NCBI GenBank assembly: GCA_038243395.1
Contig: JBBSRC010000006.1
Span: forward strand, 1 to 64,000
Length of the DNA: 64,000 nt
Origin: Gelidibacter sp038243395
Lineage (GTDB): Bacteria; Bacteroidota; Bacteroidia; Flavobacteriales; Flavobacteriaceae
Reading direction: 5' to 3'
Shown here: one piece after another, positions 16,773-24,584 of the stretch
How positions within the stretch are numbered: position 1 is the stretch's first letter
Layout of the letters: each line of letters opens with the position of its first letter
Notes under the pieces: model-generated
What the model was told of the DNA's origin: nothing
The model's database searches: none
The model's input: only the letters and a program-made list of their open reading frames with translations
Program-made: the position numbers and the translations under genes

Positions 16773-16804
16773 TTTGAAAACTAAAATTTTCATCTCTATA
16801 TTTG
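16773..16804 (+). promoter_or_regulatory. Promoter of the trp operon
   Basis: TATATTTG (16797-16804) matches the Bacteroidota -7 consensus TAnnTTTG, and TTTG (16773-16776) lies 20 bases upstream as the -33 element. Transcription would begin about 16811, only a few bases before the leader peptide start at 16818. Confidence 0.62.
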
Positions 16805-16817
16805 ACAAAATAAAAAT

Positions 16818-16874
16818 ATGTACACAAATTTAAATCATACTTGGTGGTGGAACTTTTCGAAACAACTTTCGTGA
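16818..16874 (+). CDS. trpL: trp operon leader peptide
   Basis: An 18-codon reading frame, MYTNLNHTWWWNFSKQLS, with three consecutive TGG codons (16842-16850). It lies between a good promoter and an intrinsic terminator, directly upstream of trpE. This is the layout of ribosome-mediated attenuation: stalling at the Trp codons when charged tRNA-Trp is short would favour an antiterminated leader. A small hairpin (CGAAA-caac-TTTCG, 16858-16871) overlaps the peptide end and could be the pause or alternative structure. I did not find a long, obvious antiterminator arm by eye. Confidence 0.88.
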   Translation: MYTNLNHTWWWNFSKQLS

Positions 16875-16908
16875 GGTAACGCTATAGGTATATTTAAATA
16901 CTAATATA

Positions 16909-16945
16909 AAAAGGCTTGTCAATCACGACAAGCCTTTTGTTTTTT
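16909..16945 (+). terminator. trp attenuator terminator
   Basis: A perfect 12-base stem (AAAAGGCTTGTC / GACAAGCCTTTT) with 6-base loop is followed by GTTTTTT, 17 bases before the trpE ATG and 35 bases after the leader peptide stop. Its position inside the 5' leader, in front of the first structural gene, makes it an attenuator rather than an end-of-operon terminator. Confidence 0.87.
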
Positions 16946-16961
16946 ATAACAATTAAATTTT

Positions 16962-18365
16962 ATGACGACTTACAGTCTCTACACACATTACAAAAAAATA
17001 CTGGCAGACACCTTAACGCCTGTGAGCATTTATTTAAAAATCAGGGATAAATATCCAAATAGTATACTTTTGGAAAGTAGCGATTATCACGGCAATGATA
17101 ACAGCTTTTCTTATATCTGTTGTAACCCGATCGCATCTATAAAAGTTAAGGATGAAGTTATTACGGAAAGTTTTCCTGACCACTCCAAAACAACCCATCT
17201 TATTCAACCAGATACGGATGTTGCCAACGTGATCCATAAATTTACGCAACGTTTTAAGACCCACTCTGAAGATACTTTTAAGTTCATCAACAATGGAATC
17301 TTTGGGTACATCGCCTATGATGCCGTCCGTTATTTCGAAGATGTTGACATCTCCAAAAAAGAAGGTCATCAAGATATTCCTGACATATATTATGCTGTTT
17401 ATCAAAATATCATCGCCATTAATCATTTTAAAAATGAGGCCTATGTATTTGCCCATTGCTTTGAGTCCGAAAACAATATCGACGAATTATTACAGCTCAT
17501 CAAATCTAAGAATTTTGCGGCTTTTAATTTTTCAACGCATGGAAAAACCTCCTCTAATTTAACAGATAACGAATATAAGGAGCAAGTTGCTCTCGCAAAG
17601 AAACATTGCGCACGGGGCGATGTGTTCCAACTTGTGCTCTCTAAAAAATTCTCCCAACAATTTAAAGGCGATGAATTCAATGTTTATCGTGCCTTACGAA
17701 GTATCAATCCCTCTCCTTACCTGTTCTATTTTGATTATGGGGATTTTAAGATCTTTGGAAGTTCTCCTGAAGCGCAGTTGGTCATTCGGAAAGATAAAGC
17801 AGAAATCCATCCTATTGCAGGCACTTTTAAACGGACTGGGAACGATGAAAAAGATGCTGAACTTGCCAAACAATTGGCCATTGATGACAAAGAAAATGCA
17901 GAACACGTCATGTTGGTCGATCTGGCCAGAAATGACCTCAGTCGAAATGGAAGTGAAGTGACCGTTGAGAAATATCGGGAAGTACAATTCTTTTCGCATG
18001 TCATCCACTTGGTCAGTAAAGTGGTGGGCAAAAAACATAAGGATACGACTACGATGCAAATGGTGGCAGATACTTTTCCTGCAGGTACATTGAGTGGTGC
18101 CCCAAAATACAGAGCGTTGCAACTTATTGAAAAATACGAAAAAACCAGTCGGGATTTTTACGGAGGAGCGATTGGTTTTATGGATTTTGAAGGCAATTTC
18201 AACCATGCCATTATGATTCGTACTTTTTTGAGTAAAAATCATCAATTACATTGGCAAGCTGGTGCTGGAATAGTTTCCAAATCCAAGCCCGAAGATGAGT
18301 TGCAGGAAGTGTACAATAAATTAGGAGCATTGACAAAGGCAATTGAGATGGCTGAGGATATCTAA
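16962..18365 (+). CDS. trpE: Anthranilate synthase component I
   Basis: 467 residues, normal length. N-terminal domain (about 1-160) with the LLESS segment that forms part of the feedback Trp site in other TrpE proteins, then the chorismate-binding domain (about 195-460): DVFQLVLSKKF, PSPYLFYFDYGDFKIFGSSPE, HPIAGTFKRTG, HVMLVDLARNDLSR, TFPAGTLSGAPKYRAL and YGGAIGFMDFEGNF. It converts chorismate and ammonia (from TrpG) to anthranilate. First gene of the operon, directly behind the attenuator, so controlled both by attenuation and probably by Trp inhibition. 205 bases with a repeat element separate it from trpG. Confidence 0.96.
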   Translation: MTTYSLYTHYKKILADTLTPVSIYLKIRDKYPNSILLESSDYHGNDNSFSYICCNPIASIKVKDEVITESFPDHSKTTHLIQPDTDVANVIHKFTQRFKTHSEDTFKFINNGIFGYIAYDAVRYFEDVDISKKEGHQDIPDIYYAVYQNIIAINHFKNEAYVFAHCFESENNIDELLQLIKSKNFAAFNFSTHGKTSSNLTDNEYKEQVALAKKHCARGDVFQLVLSKKFSQQFKGDEFNVYRALRSINPSPYLFYFDYGDFKIFGSSPEAQLVIRKDKAEIHPIAGTFKRTGNDEKDAELAKQLAIDDKENAEHVMLVDLARNDLSRNGSEVTVEKYREVQFFSHVIHLVSKVVGKKHKDTTTMQMVADTFPAGTLSGAPKYRALQLIEKYEKTSRDFYGGAIGFMDFEGNFNHAIMIRTFLSKNHQLHWQAGAGIVSKSKPEDELQEVYNKLGALTKAIEMAEDI

Positions 18366-18390
18366 ACGGAAAGAATTATAAAAGCAATGA

Positions 18391-18456
18391 ATTCCTTCCC
18401 TTCAAAAAGGGAAGGTGGATTTAGTTTCAGAAAAGAAACTGAAGACGGAAGGGTTT
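18391..18456. repeat. Intergenic palindromic repeat, family A, copy 1
   Basis: A 66-base element between trpE and trpG made of two hairpins: CCTTCCCTT-caaa-AAGGGAAGG and AGTTTC...GAAACT, ending GAAGACGGAAGGGTT. It matches 23179-23244 (between trpB and trpA) over its whole length with a handful of differences. Confidence 0.8.
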
Positions 18457-18570
18457 ATTTTTCAACTAAATTTAAGTCAATCGATGTACCAAAATAGAAC
18501 CTGAAAAAATTATCAAAAAAATAAAATTTAACTTTTTAACCTGAGATCTTCGCCTTTGCGGAGAATACAT

Positions 18571-19134
18571 ATGAAAGTATTAGTTATAGACAATTACGAC
18601 AGTTTTACTTACAATCTCGTTCATTATCTTGAAGATTTGGATTGTGAAGTTACCGTGAAACGAAACGATCAACTGACCTTAGATGAGGTGGACATGTTTG
18701 AGAAAATCGTTTTATCGCCTGGACCTGGACTTCCTGATGAAGCAGGTTTGTTAAAAGAAATCATCAAAACCTATGCACCTACTAAAAGTATCTTAGGAGT
18801 TTGTTTAGGCCAGCAGGCTATCGCCGAAGTTTATGGAGGACGTTTAATCAATCTCGATACGGTATATCACGGTGTCGCCACTAAAATAACGACCTGTGTA
18901 ACCGACGAATCGCTATTTAAAGGATTAGACAAAACCATTGAAGTTGGCCGTTACCATTCATGGGTTGTAGATACAAACTTACCGGAGGTCTTAGAAGCCA
19001 CTTCTTTTGACGAAAATGGTCAAGTAATGTCCTTACGCCATAAAGAATATGATTTAAAAGGGGTTCAGTTCCATCCGGAATCGGTACTGACACCTCATGG
19101 GAAAAAGATATTGGAAAATTGGATTAATCAGTAA
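18571..19134 (+). CDS. trpG: Anthranilate synthase component II (glutamine amidotransferase)
   Basis: 187 residues from ATG 18571 (a TTG five codons earlier sits in a repeat hairpin and is not needed). Class I amidotransferase signature: VLVIDNYDSFTYNLVHYL, LSPGPGLPDEAG, nucleophile Cys in LGVCLGQQA (about 80) and the His-Glu pair in VQFHPESVLTPHG. Supplies ammonia to TrpE. It may double as PabA, as is common when trpG is a stand-alone gene. A hairpin-forming repeat (TTCGCCTTTGCGGAG) directly abuts the start codon. Confidence 0.96.
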   Translation: MKVLVIDNYDSFTYNLVHYLEDLDCEVTVKRNDQLTLDEVDMFEKIVLSPGPGLPDEAGLLKEIIKTYAPTKSILGVCLGQQAIAEVYGGRLINLDTVYHGVATKITTCVTDESLFKGLDKTIEVGRYHSWVVDTNLPEVLEATSFDENGQVMSLRHKEYDLKGVQFHPESVLTPHGKKILENWINQ

Positions 19135-19144
19135 GCAGTTTTCT

Positions 19145-19160
19145 CCCGATAGCTATCGGG
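19145..19160. repeat. CCCGATAGCTATCGGG palindrome
   Basis: A perfect 16-base palindrome in the trpG-trpD gap, of a type common in Flavobacteriaceae intergenic regions. It is followed by degenerate ACTGAAAACTG/TAGACTGCTAACTGC repeats up to about 19225; similar ACTGAAGACTGAATACTG words fill the trpD-trpC gap (about 20255-20299). Confidence 0.7.
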
Positions 19161-19233
19161 TTCAGTTGGCAGTCAAATCGATTTCCAACCTGATACTGAA
19201 AACTGTAGACTGCTAACTGCAGACTTTAATAAT

Positions 19234-20229
19234 ATGAAACACATACTTAATCGACTCATCAACCAAGAAAGCATCTCCAGTGAAGAAGCCAAAACAGTTT
19301 TGGTAAATATTTCCAGAGGCGATTATAATCAAAGTCAGATTGCATCATTCCTAACCGTATATATGATGCGAAGCGTGACCATCGAAGAATTGCAAGGTTT
19401 TAGAGATGCACTTTTAGAATTATGCCTTCACGTAAACCTAACCGATTATAACGGCATCGATTTGTGCGGGACCGGGGGCGATGGAAAAGATACTTTCAAT
19501 ATTTCAACTTTGGCTTCATTTGTCACGGCAGGCGCAGGAGTTAATGTTACAAAACATGGAAACTATGGTGTTTCTTCCGCCTGTGGATCTTCTAACGTCA
19601 TGGAATATCTGGGCATAAAATTTACCTCGGATATCGATTTTTTAAAACGGTCTTTGGATGAGGCTGGTATTTGTGTATTGCATGCACCACTCTTCCATCC
19701 TGCCATGAAAAATGTAGCACCGATTCGTAAGGATTTGGCGGTAAAAACGTTTTTTAACATGTTGGGACCCATGGTAAATCCGGCGTTTCCAAAAAACCAA
19801 TTGGTGGGTGTTTTCAATTTAGAATTGCTTAGAATGTACAGCTATCTCTACCAAAATACAGATATCAATTATACGATATTACATGCTTTGGATGGCTATG
19901 ATGAAATCTCATTGACGGGACCAACCAAAGTGATCAGAAACAGCTCCGAAACCATGATTACACCCGATTACTTTGGAGTGAACACTTTAGTACAAAGTGA
20001 TATTTATGGTGGGGATTCTATTGAAAGCGCTGCAAAAATATTTAAAGATATATTAGATGGCCAAGGCAATGAAGCACAAAACAACGTGGTTTGTGCCAAT
20101 GCGGCAATGGCCATTGCAACGGCCACTCAAAAATCGGTTACAGAAAGTTTCGATTTGGCAAAAGAGTCATTATTGAGCGGGAAAGCCAAGAATAAACTTG
20201 AAAGATTAGTTAAAATAAGTAAAGAATAG
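19234..20229 (+). CDS. trpD: Anthranilate phosphoribosyltransferase
   Basis: 331 residues, usual size. The phosphoribosyl-pyrophosphate motif GTGGDGKDTFNIST (about residues 78-91), KHGNYGVSSACGSSNVMEYLG and the Mg-binding/anthranilate region HPAMKNVAPIRKDLAVKTFFNMLGP are present. It joins anthranilate to PRPP. Not fused to trpG, unlike in enteric bacteria. Spaced 99 bases from trpG and 73 bases from trpC, both gaps filled with repeats. Confidence 0.97.
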   Translation: MKHILNRLINQESISSEEAKTVLVNISRGDYNQSQIASFLTVYMMRSVTIEELQGFRDALLELCLHVNLTDYNGIDLCGTGGDGKDTFNISTLASFVTAGAGVNVTKHGNYGVSSACGSSNVMEYLGIKFTSDIDFLKRSLDEAGICVLHAPLFHPAMKNVAPIRKDLAVKTFFNMLGPMVNPAFPKNQLVGVFNLELLRMYSYLYQNTDINYTILHALDGYDEISLTGPTKVIRNSSETMITPDYFGVNTLVQSDIYGGDSIESAAKIFKDILDGQGNEAQNNVVCANAAMAIATATQKSVTESFDLAKESLLSGKAKNKLERLVKISKE

Positions 20230-20302
20230 TTTGCCGTTGGAAGTCCTCAGTAAGCATTCAAGCCTACTGAAGACTGAATACTGTTGACTGAAGACAAAAA
20301 AC

Positions 20303-21088
20303 ATGAATATTTTAGACCATATAGTTGCGGATAAGCGTAAAGAAGTTGATTTAAGAAGATCAATCATACCAACTTCACAACTGGAGCAGTCGGTTTTGTT
20401 TGAACGTGATACATTTTCACTTACAGAACGCTTAAGAAATAGCCCAACAGGTATTATTGCTGAGCATAAACGTCGTTCGCCCTCAAAATCGGTAATCAAT
20501 CAAAAACTTAATGTGTTCGACGTGGCACAGGGTTATGAGTCAGCTGGGGTTTGTGGGATGTCCGTTTTAACCGATAGCAAGTATTTTGGAGGTTCCTTGG
20601 ACGATTTACTTTTGGCAAGAGCCAGTTGTCAACTACCTTTGTTAAGAAAAGAATTTATCATCCATACTTATCAAATATTGGAAGCCAAGGCTTACGGCGC
20701 AGATGTCATTTTACTGATTGCCTCCATTTTATCTAAAGTGGAAATCAAGCAATTTTCAGAATTTGCAAAAAGCTTAAACCTAGAAGTTCTATTAGAAATT
20801 CATAACGAAGAAGAACTGAACAAATCCATTATGCCGAGTTTGGATATGATTGGCGTGAACAATAGAAACTTAAAAACCTTCGAGGTCAGTTTGGAAACCA
20901 GTAAGCACCTGAGCCCATTAATTCCGAATGATTTTTTAAAAATATCGGAGAGTGGCATTAGCAGTATTGAAGCTATCAAAGAACTTCAACCTTACGGATA
21001 TCAAGGATTTTTAATTGGAGAAAATTTTATGAAAACGGATAATGCCGGAGAAAGTGCAAAGACATTCATAAAAGACCTCCTCTTCTAA
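20303..21088 (+). CDS. trpC: Indole-3-glycerol-phosphate synthase
   Basis: 261 residues, a stand-alone TrpC. TIM-barrel landmarks: ILDHIVADKRKEV at the start, GIIAEHKRRSPSKS (catalytic Lys), LPLLRKEFIIHTYQ (catalytic Lys), LLEIHNEEEL, GVNNRNLKTFEV and ISESGISS. Forms indole-3-glycerol phosphate from CdRP. A 63-base gap leads to trpF. Confidence 0.97.
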   Translation: MNILDHIVADKRKEVDLRRSIIPTSQLEQSVLFERDTFSLTERLRNSPTGIIAEHKRRSPSKSVINQKLNVFDVAQGYESAGVCGMSVLTDSKYFGGSLDDLLLARASCQLPLLRKEFIIHTYQILEAKAYGADVILLIASILSKVEIKQFSEFAKSLNLEVLLEIHNEEELNKSIMPSLDMIGVNNRNLKTFEVSLETSKHLSPLIPNDFLKISESGISSIEAIKELQPYGYQGFLIGENFMKTDNAGESAKTFIKDLLF

Positions 21089-21151
21089 CTCCATCGAAGG
21101 AGAAAAACTCTAACTCTTTTGAATACATAACTAAGAATAACTCAAAATTAA

Positions 21152-21922
21152 ATGAGTAGCAAAAACATCATAAATATTCCGATTCAAACTCCCTCTCCTT
21201 CGGAGAGGGCTGGGGTGAGGATTAAAATCTGTGGGATGAAGTATCAGGATAATATCGCTGATATTGCCGAGCTTCAGCTTGATTATCTAGGTTTTATATT
21301 TTATGAAAAATCAAGTCGATTTTTTGATGGCGTGATACCAAAGTTGCCAGAAAACATCCAAAAAGTCGGTGTTTTTGTGAATGCATCGGTTGAGGAGATT
21401 ATAAACAAAGTAGAACGCTATGGTTTGGATTTGGTTCAGTTACATGGGGAGGAAACACCGGAGTTTTGTTTGAATTTAAAGCGTCATTACGAGGAGAGCA
21501 ACGACGAAGTACTCTCAGTAAAAATAGACAGATTGCCGCGCTCCGCTCGCAATGACCATCGAATCGTCATAATTAAAGTATTTTCAATTAAAGATCATTT
21601 CAATTTTGACCAATTAAAACCTTATGAATCAGTGTGCGATTATTTCTTATTCGACACCAAGGGACGTTTACCAGGCGGCAATGGTTATACTTTTAACTGG
21701 GAAGTATTGCAAAACTATCCCTCAACAAAACCTTATTTTTTAAGTGGCGGGATTGGTTTGGAAGAAGTTGAAAACATCTCAGAATTCCTGAGAAGGCAGG
21801 AATCTCAATATTGCTACGCCATCGATGTCAACAGTAAATTTGAAATTGGACCAGGATTGAAAGATTCAGAAATTCTATCGACATTTAAAAGAGAAATTAA
21901 TCGGTTTAATAAGATGAATTAA
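21152..21922 (+). CDS. trpF: Phosphoribosylanthranilate isomerase with three in-frame repeat insertions
   Basis: 256 residues from ATG 21152, against about 205-215 for normal TrpF. The barrel is recognisable: RIKICGMKYQDNIADI, DYLGFIFYEKSSRFF, VGVFVNAS, DLVQLHGEETPEFC, DYFLFDT, LSGGIG and YAIDVNSKFEIGPGLKD, with catalytic Cys (KICG) and Asp (DVNS). Extra length comes from palindromic intergenic repeats: residues about 12-22 (PSPSERAGV), 111-137 (RHYEESNDE...LPRSARND) and 211-219 (EFLRRQES). A GTG at 21215, supplied by the first repeat, would start the protein at MRIKICGMK (235 residues) and may be the true start. Confidence 0.93.
   Translation: MSSKNIINIPIQTPSPSERAGVRIKICGMKYQDNIADIAELQLDYLGFIFYEKSSRFFDGVIPKLPENIQKVGVFVNASVEEIINKVERYGLDLVQLHGEETPEFCLNLKRHYEESNDEVLSVKIDRLPRSARNDHRIVIIKVFSIKDHFNFDQLKPYESVCDYFLFDTKGRLPGGNGYTFNWEVLQNYPSTKPYFLSGGIGLEEVENISEFLRRQESQYCYAIDVNSKFEIGPGLKDSEILSTFKREINRFNKMN
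21191..21220. repeat. Palindromic repeat, CTCTCC...GGAGAG family, at the trpF 5' end
   Basis: CCCTCTCCTTCGGAGAGGG plus the trailer CTGGGGTGAGG, a standard flavobacterial intergenic repeat, here lying inside or just before the trpF coding region. The GTG of the trailer (21215-21217) is in frame and stands where the trpF start is expected. Related copies: 52585-52615, 56357-56384, 58282-58311. Confidence 0.75.
21482..21557. repeat. In-frame GTCATTxCGAGGAG...GCTCGCAATGAC repeat inside trpF
   Basis: The 76 bases begin CGTCATTACGAGGAG and end CCGCTCGCAATGAC: the ends are imperfect inverted copies, and the inner AGATTGCCGCGCTCCGCTCGC part is the well-known arm of this repeat. It keeps the frame of trpF and adds about 26 residues between the strand after QLHG and the next strand (VIIKVFSI). 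Confidence 0.78.
21784..21803. repeat. ATTCCTGx...GGCAGGAAT repeat near the trpF 3' end
   Basis: ATTCCTGAGAAGGCAGGAAT has near-palindromic ends and codes for FLRRQES in TrpF, between the last helix and AIDVNSK. The same family appears at 54514 (end of ridA) and 54766 (start of the aldehyde dehydrogenase). Confidence 0.65.
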
Positions 21923-21988
21923 GCCAATAAAACACGAGATTAGCTACGCTGAACCTAACGGTTTCCCGCTTTCTCGTAAATAAAAAAT

Positions 21989-23170
21989 ATGACATACAAC
22001 ATCAACAACAAAGGTTATTACGGAGAATTTGGTGGAGCCTACATTCCAGAAATGCTCTATCCCAATGTGGAAGAATTACGTGAAAACTACCTCAAAGTTA
22101 TGGCAGAACCTGAATTCCAAGAAGAATTCAATGCCTTGCTTAAAGATTATGTAGGGCGCCCTTCCCCGCTCTATTTCGCCAAACGTTTGAGCGAAAAGTA
22201 CAATACTAAAATTTACTTGAAGCGCGAAGATTTGAATCATACTGGCGCTCATAAAATCAATAATACCATCGGACAAATTTTGATGGCCAAACGGTTAGGC
22301 AAACACCGAATTATTGCTGAAACTGGTGCGGGACAACACGGCGTGGCTACCGCTACAGTCTGCGCACTCATGGGCTTGGAATGCATTGTATATATGGGCG
22401 AAATTGACATTGCACGTCAAGCACCAAATGTAGCTCGAATGAAAATGCTGGGCGCGCAAGTTATTCCGGCGCTTTCAGGAAGCAGAACGCTAAAAGATGC
22501 CACCAACGAGGCTATTCGCGATTGGATTAACAATCCCGTGGACACGCATTATATTATTGGCAGTGTGGTCGGTCCACATCCTTATCCAGACATGGTGGCG
22601 CGTTTTCAAGCGGTTGTTTCTGAGGAAATTCAATGGCAGCTTAAAGAAAAAGAAGGCACTTCAAAACCAGATTATGTCGTGGCTTGTGTGGGTGGAGGTA
22701 GTAACGCTGCTGGGATGTTCTATCACTTTTTGGAGGATACTGAAGTCAAGCTCATTGCATCTGAGGCTGCTGGAAAAGGTGTGCATTCTGGAGAAAGTGC
22801 TGCCACATCCATCTTAGGCAAAGAGGGAATCATACACGGTAGCAAAACGCTTTTGATGCAAACACCCGACGGACAGATTACTGAGCCCTATAGTATTTCT
22901 GCGGGATTGGATTATCCGGGTGTTGGCCCTATGCACGCCCATCTTTTTAAAACTGGACGTGCAGAATTCATTGCTATCACTGATGATGATGCCATGAAAG
23001 CTGGCTTGGAACTTTGCAAATTGGAAGGCATAATTCCTGCCATCGAAAGCTCGCACGCCTTGGCAGTATTTGAACATAAGAAGTTTCAACCAGAGGATAT
23101 CGTTGTGGTTAGCCTTTCGGGACGTGGGGATAAGGATTTGGATACTTATATAAAGCACTTTGAATTGTAG
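21989..23170 (+). CDS. trpB: Tryptophan synthase beta subunit
   Basis: 393 residues, standard TrpB1 length. Seen: GYYGEFGGAYIPEML, GRPSPLYFAKRLSE, the PLP-lysine in KREDLNHTGAHKINN (about residue 87), AETGAGQHGVATAT, the phosphate-binding loop VGGGSNAAGM and SAGLDYPGVGP. Condenses indole with serine. The gene runs into a repeat-rich 254-base gap before trpA. Confidence 0.98.
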   Translation: MTYNINNKGYYGEFGGAYIPEMLYPNVEELRENYLKVMAEPEFQEEFNALLKDYVGRPSPLYFAKRLSEKYNTKIYLKREDLNHTGAHKINNTIGQILMAKRLGKHRIIAETGAGQHGVATATVCALMGLECIVYMGEIDIARQAPNVARMKMLGAQVIPALSGSRTLKDATNEAIRDWINNPVDTHYIIGSVVGPHPYPDMVARFQAVVSEEIQWQLKEKEGTSKPDYVVACVGGGSNAAGMFYHFLEDTEVKLIASEAAGKGVHSGESAATSILGKEGIIHGSKTLLMQTPDGQITEPYSISAGLDYPGVGPMHAHLFKTGRAEFIAITDDDAMKAGLELCKLEGIIPAIESSHALAVFEHKKFQPEDIVVVSLSGRGDKDLDTYIKHFEL

Positions 23171-23178
23171 ACGACAAG

Positions 23179-23244
23179 ATTCCTTCTCTTTTTTCAAGGG
23201 AAGGTGGATTCAGTTTCGGTAGAGAAACTGAAGACGGAAGGGTT
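23179..23244. repeat. Intergenic palindromic repeat, family A, copy 2
   Basis: Second copy of the 66-base element seen at 18391-18456 (TTCCTTCTC...CAAGGGAAGGTGGATTCAGTTTC...GAAACTGAAGACGGAAGGGTT). It begins eight bases after the trpB stop. Confidence 0.8.
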
Positions 23245-23254
23245 CTTAAAAACA

Positions 23255-23322
23255 AACAAACCACCTCGTCTTCATTCCGTTCTCTCGGGATGAATCCACT
23301 CCTCCTTCGAAAGGAGGAGAAT
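23255..23322. repeat. Inverted, degenerate copy of family A repeat
   Basis: CCACCTCGTCTTCATTCCGTTCTC...TGAATCCACTCCTCCTT-cg-AAAGGAGGAG reads as a decayed reverse complement of the family A element just upstream, so the two could pair as a large hairpin between trpB and trpA. The hairpin CTCCTCCTT/AAGGAGGAG sits at 23299-23319. Confidence 0.6.
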
Positions 23323-23424
23323 TAAGACTTCAACAGATAAACTATTAATCGTGATACATTCGTGTATTCGTGGCAACAAAAAAAGTTTAATTAAAAAAAA
23401 TTCCCACTTTTGCGGGAAGTTAAC

Positions 23425-24195
23425 ATGAACAGAATCAACAAAAAATTACAAGAAAATAGCAATGAGAAGTTGCTCTCCATATACTTTACCGCAGGCTATC
23501 CTAATCTTAATGACACCGCAAAGATCATCCAAGATTTAGAAAAAAGTGGTGTTGGCATGATAGAAATCGGTTTGCCGTTTAGTGATCCTTTAGCGGATGG
23601 ACCAACCATTCAAGCCAGCTCCACTCAAGCGCTAAAAAATGGCATGACCACTGCAGTTCTTTTTGATCAACTTAAAGATATTAGAAAAACTGTCCAGATT
23701 CCTTTGGTGATTATGGGCTACTTTAATCCTATCCTGCAATATGGCGTTGAGAATTTCTGTAAAAAATGTGCAGCGATCGGTATTGATGGACTTATCATAC
23801 CTGATTTACCCGTGGATGTCTATAATGACCAATACAAAGCTATTTTTGAAAAAAACGGCATTACCAATGTGTTTCTAATTACGCCTCAAACTTCTGACGA
23901 CCGCATTCGTTTCATTGATTCGATTTCCACAGGTTTCATCTATATGGTAAGCAGTGCTAGTGTTACAGGAGGTAATTCAGGATTTGGAAATCAGCAAACG
24001 GTTTATTTTGAACGTATCGCCAGTATGAATTTAAAAAATCCGCAAGTGATAGGCTTTGGGATATCAGATCAAGAAAGTTTTAAGCAAGCCACCACATATG
24101 CTAAAGGAGCCATTATAGGAAGTGCTTTCATTAAACATCTCACCGCTGAAGGTACCGATAATATAGAAGGTTATATCAGGCAATTCTTCGAGTAG
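23425..24195 (+). CDS. trpA: Tryptophan synthase alpha subunit
   Basis: 256 residues from ATG 23425; a TTG five codons earlier lies in a TTCCC...GGGAA hairpin and is not preferred. Catalytic Glu and Asp occur in MIEIGLPFSDPLADGPTIQ and GLIIPDLPVD; GNSGFG and VIGFGISDQES bind the phosphate. It cleaves indole-glycerol phosphate and channels indole to TrpB. Last trp gene; no strong terminator follows until the one at 24457, after a small open frame. Confidence 0.97.
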   Translation: MNRINKKLQENSNEKLLSIYFTAGYPNLNDTAKIIQDLEKSGVGMIEIGLPFSDPLADGPTIQASSTQALKNGMTTAVLFDQLKDIRKTVQIPLVIMGYFNPILQYGVENFCKKCAAIGIDGLIIPDLPVDVYNDQYKAIFEKNGITNVFLITPQTSDDRIRFIDSISTGFIYMVSSASVTGGNSGFGNQQTVYFERIASMNLKNPQVIGFGISDQESFKQATTYAKGAIIGSAFIKHLTAEGTDNIEGYIRQFFE

Positions 24196-24297
24196 TTAGT
24201 TTATCCTTCGCCATGTAGAAATTAAACTTTAAGATAATCTTAATAAAAGTTCATCAAATTTACATTATATTAAATAATAATTTAAAACGTAAATATC

Positions 24298-24441
24298 ATG
24301 GGGATCATAGAAGATAATAAGAAGTTCAAAAGAACTACAGAACAAACAACTCCTACAAATCCGACGGGAGTTAATAAAAAAGATATCAATAAATTTGATA
24401 TAGATAAAAAGACAATTAGAGATCAAAAATCAAAGAAGTAA
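24298..24441 (+). CDS. Small basic hypothetical protein
   Basis: A 47-codon frame, MGIIEDNKKFKRTTEQ..., very rich in Lys, Asp and Asn with no hydrophobic segment; net positive and probably disordered. It has an ATG start, no overlap with other genes, and ends 15 bases before a strong terminator, which favours a real gene. No family recognised. It could be the tail of the trp transcript or a separate small gene. Confidence 0.45.
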   Translation: MGIIEDNKKFKRTTEQTTPTNPTGVNKKDINKFDIDKKTIRDQKSKK

Positions 24442-24456
24442 TTCTAAGTTAATTTT

Positions 24457-24499
24457 AAAAAGAAACCTATTCTTATCTTGAAGGAATAGGTTTCTTTTT
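24457..24499 (+). terminator. Intrinsic terminator downstream of trp operon and small gene
   Basis: AAAAAGAAACCTATTC and GAATAGGTTTCTTTTT form a 16-base stem with an 11-base loop, ending in a T-tract. It is the first good terminator after trpA. Confidence 0.85.
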
Positions 24500-24584
24500 G
24501 ATTTTGGAAGATCACAAAAACACCATCGCTTTGCAGTCTAATTTTGTTTAAATAGCAAATAGATATGCCATCTAAATTTAAAAT

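Noticed and set aside
17694..18245. A 183-codon frame antisense to trpE
   Set aside because: TrpE motifs cover this stretch on the plus strand; the antisense product has shadow-like composition.
18391..23322. CRISPR-like array from the repeated elements in the trp operon
   Set aside because: Only two direct copies almost 5 kb apart with genes between them, internally palindromic; no regular spacers and no cas genes.
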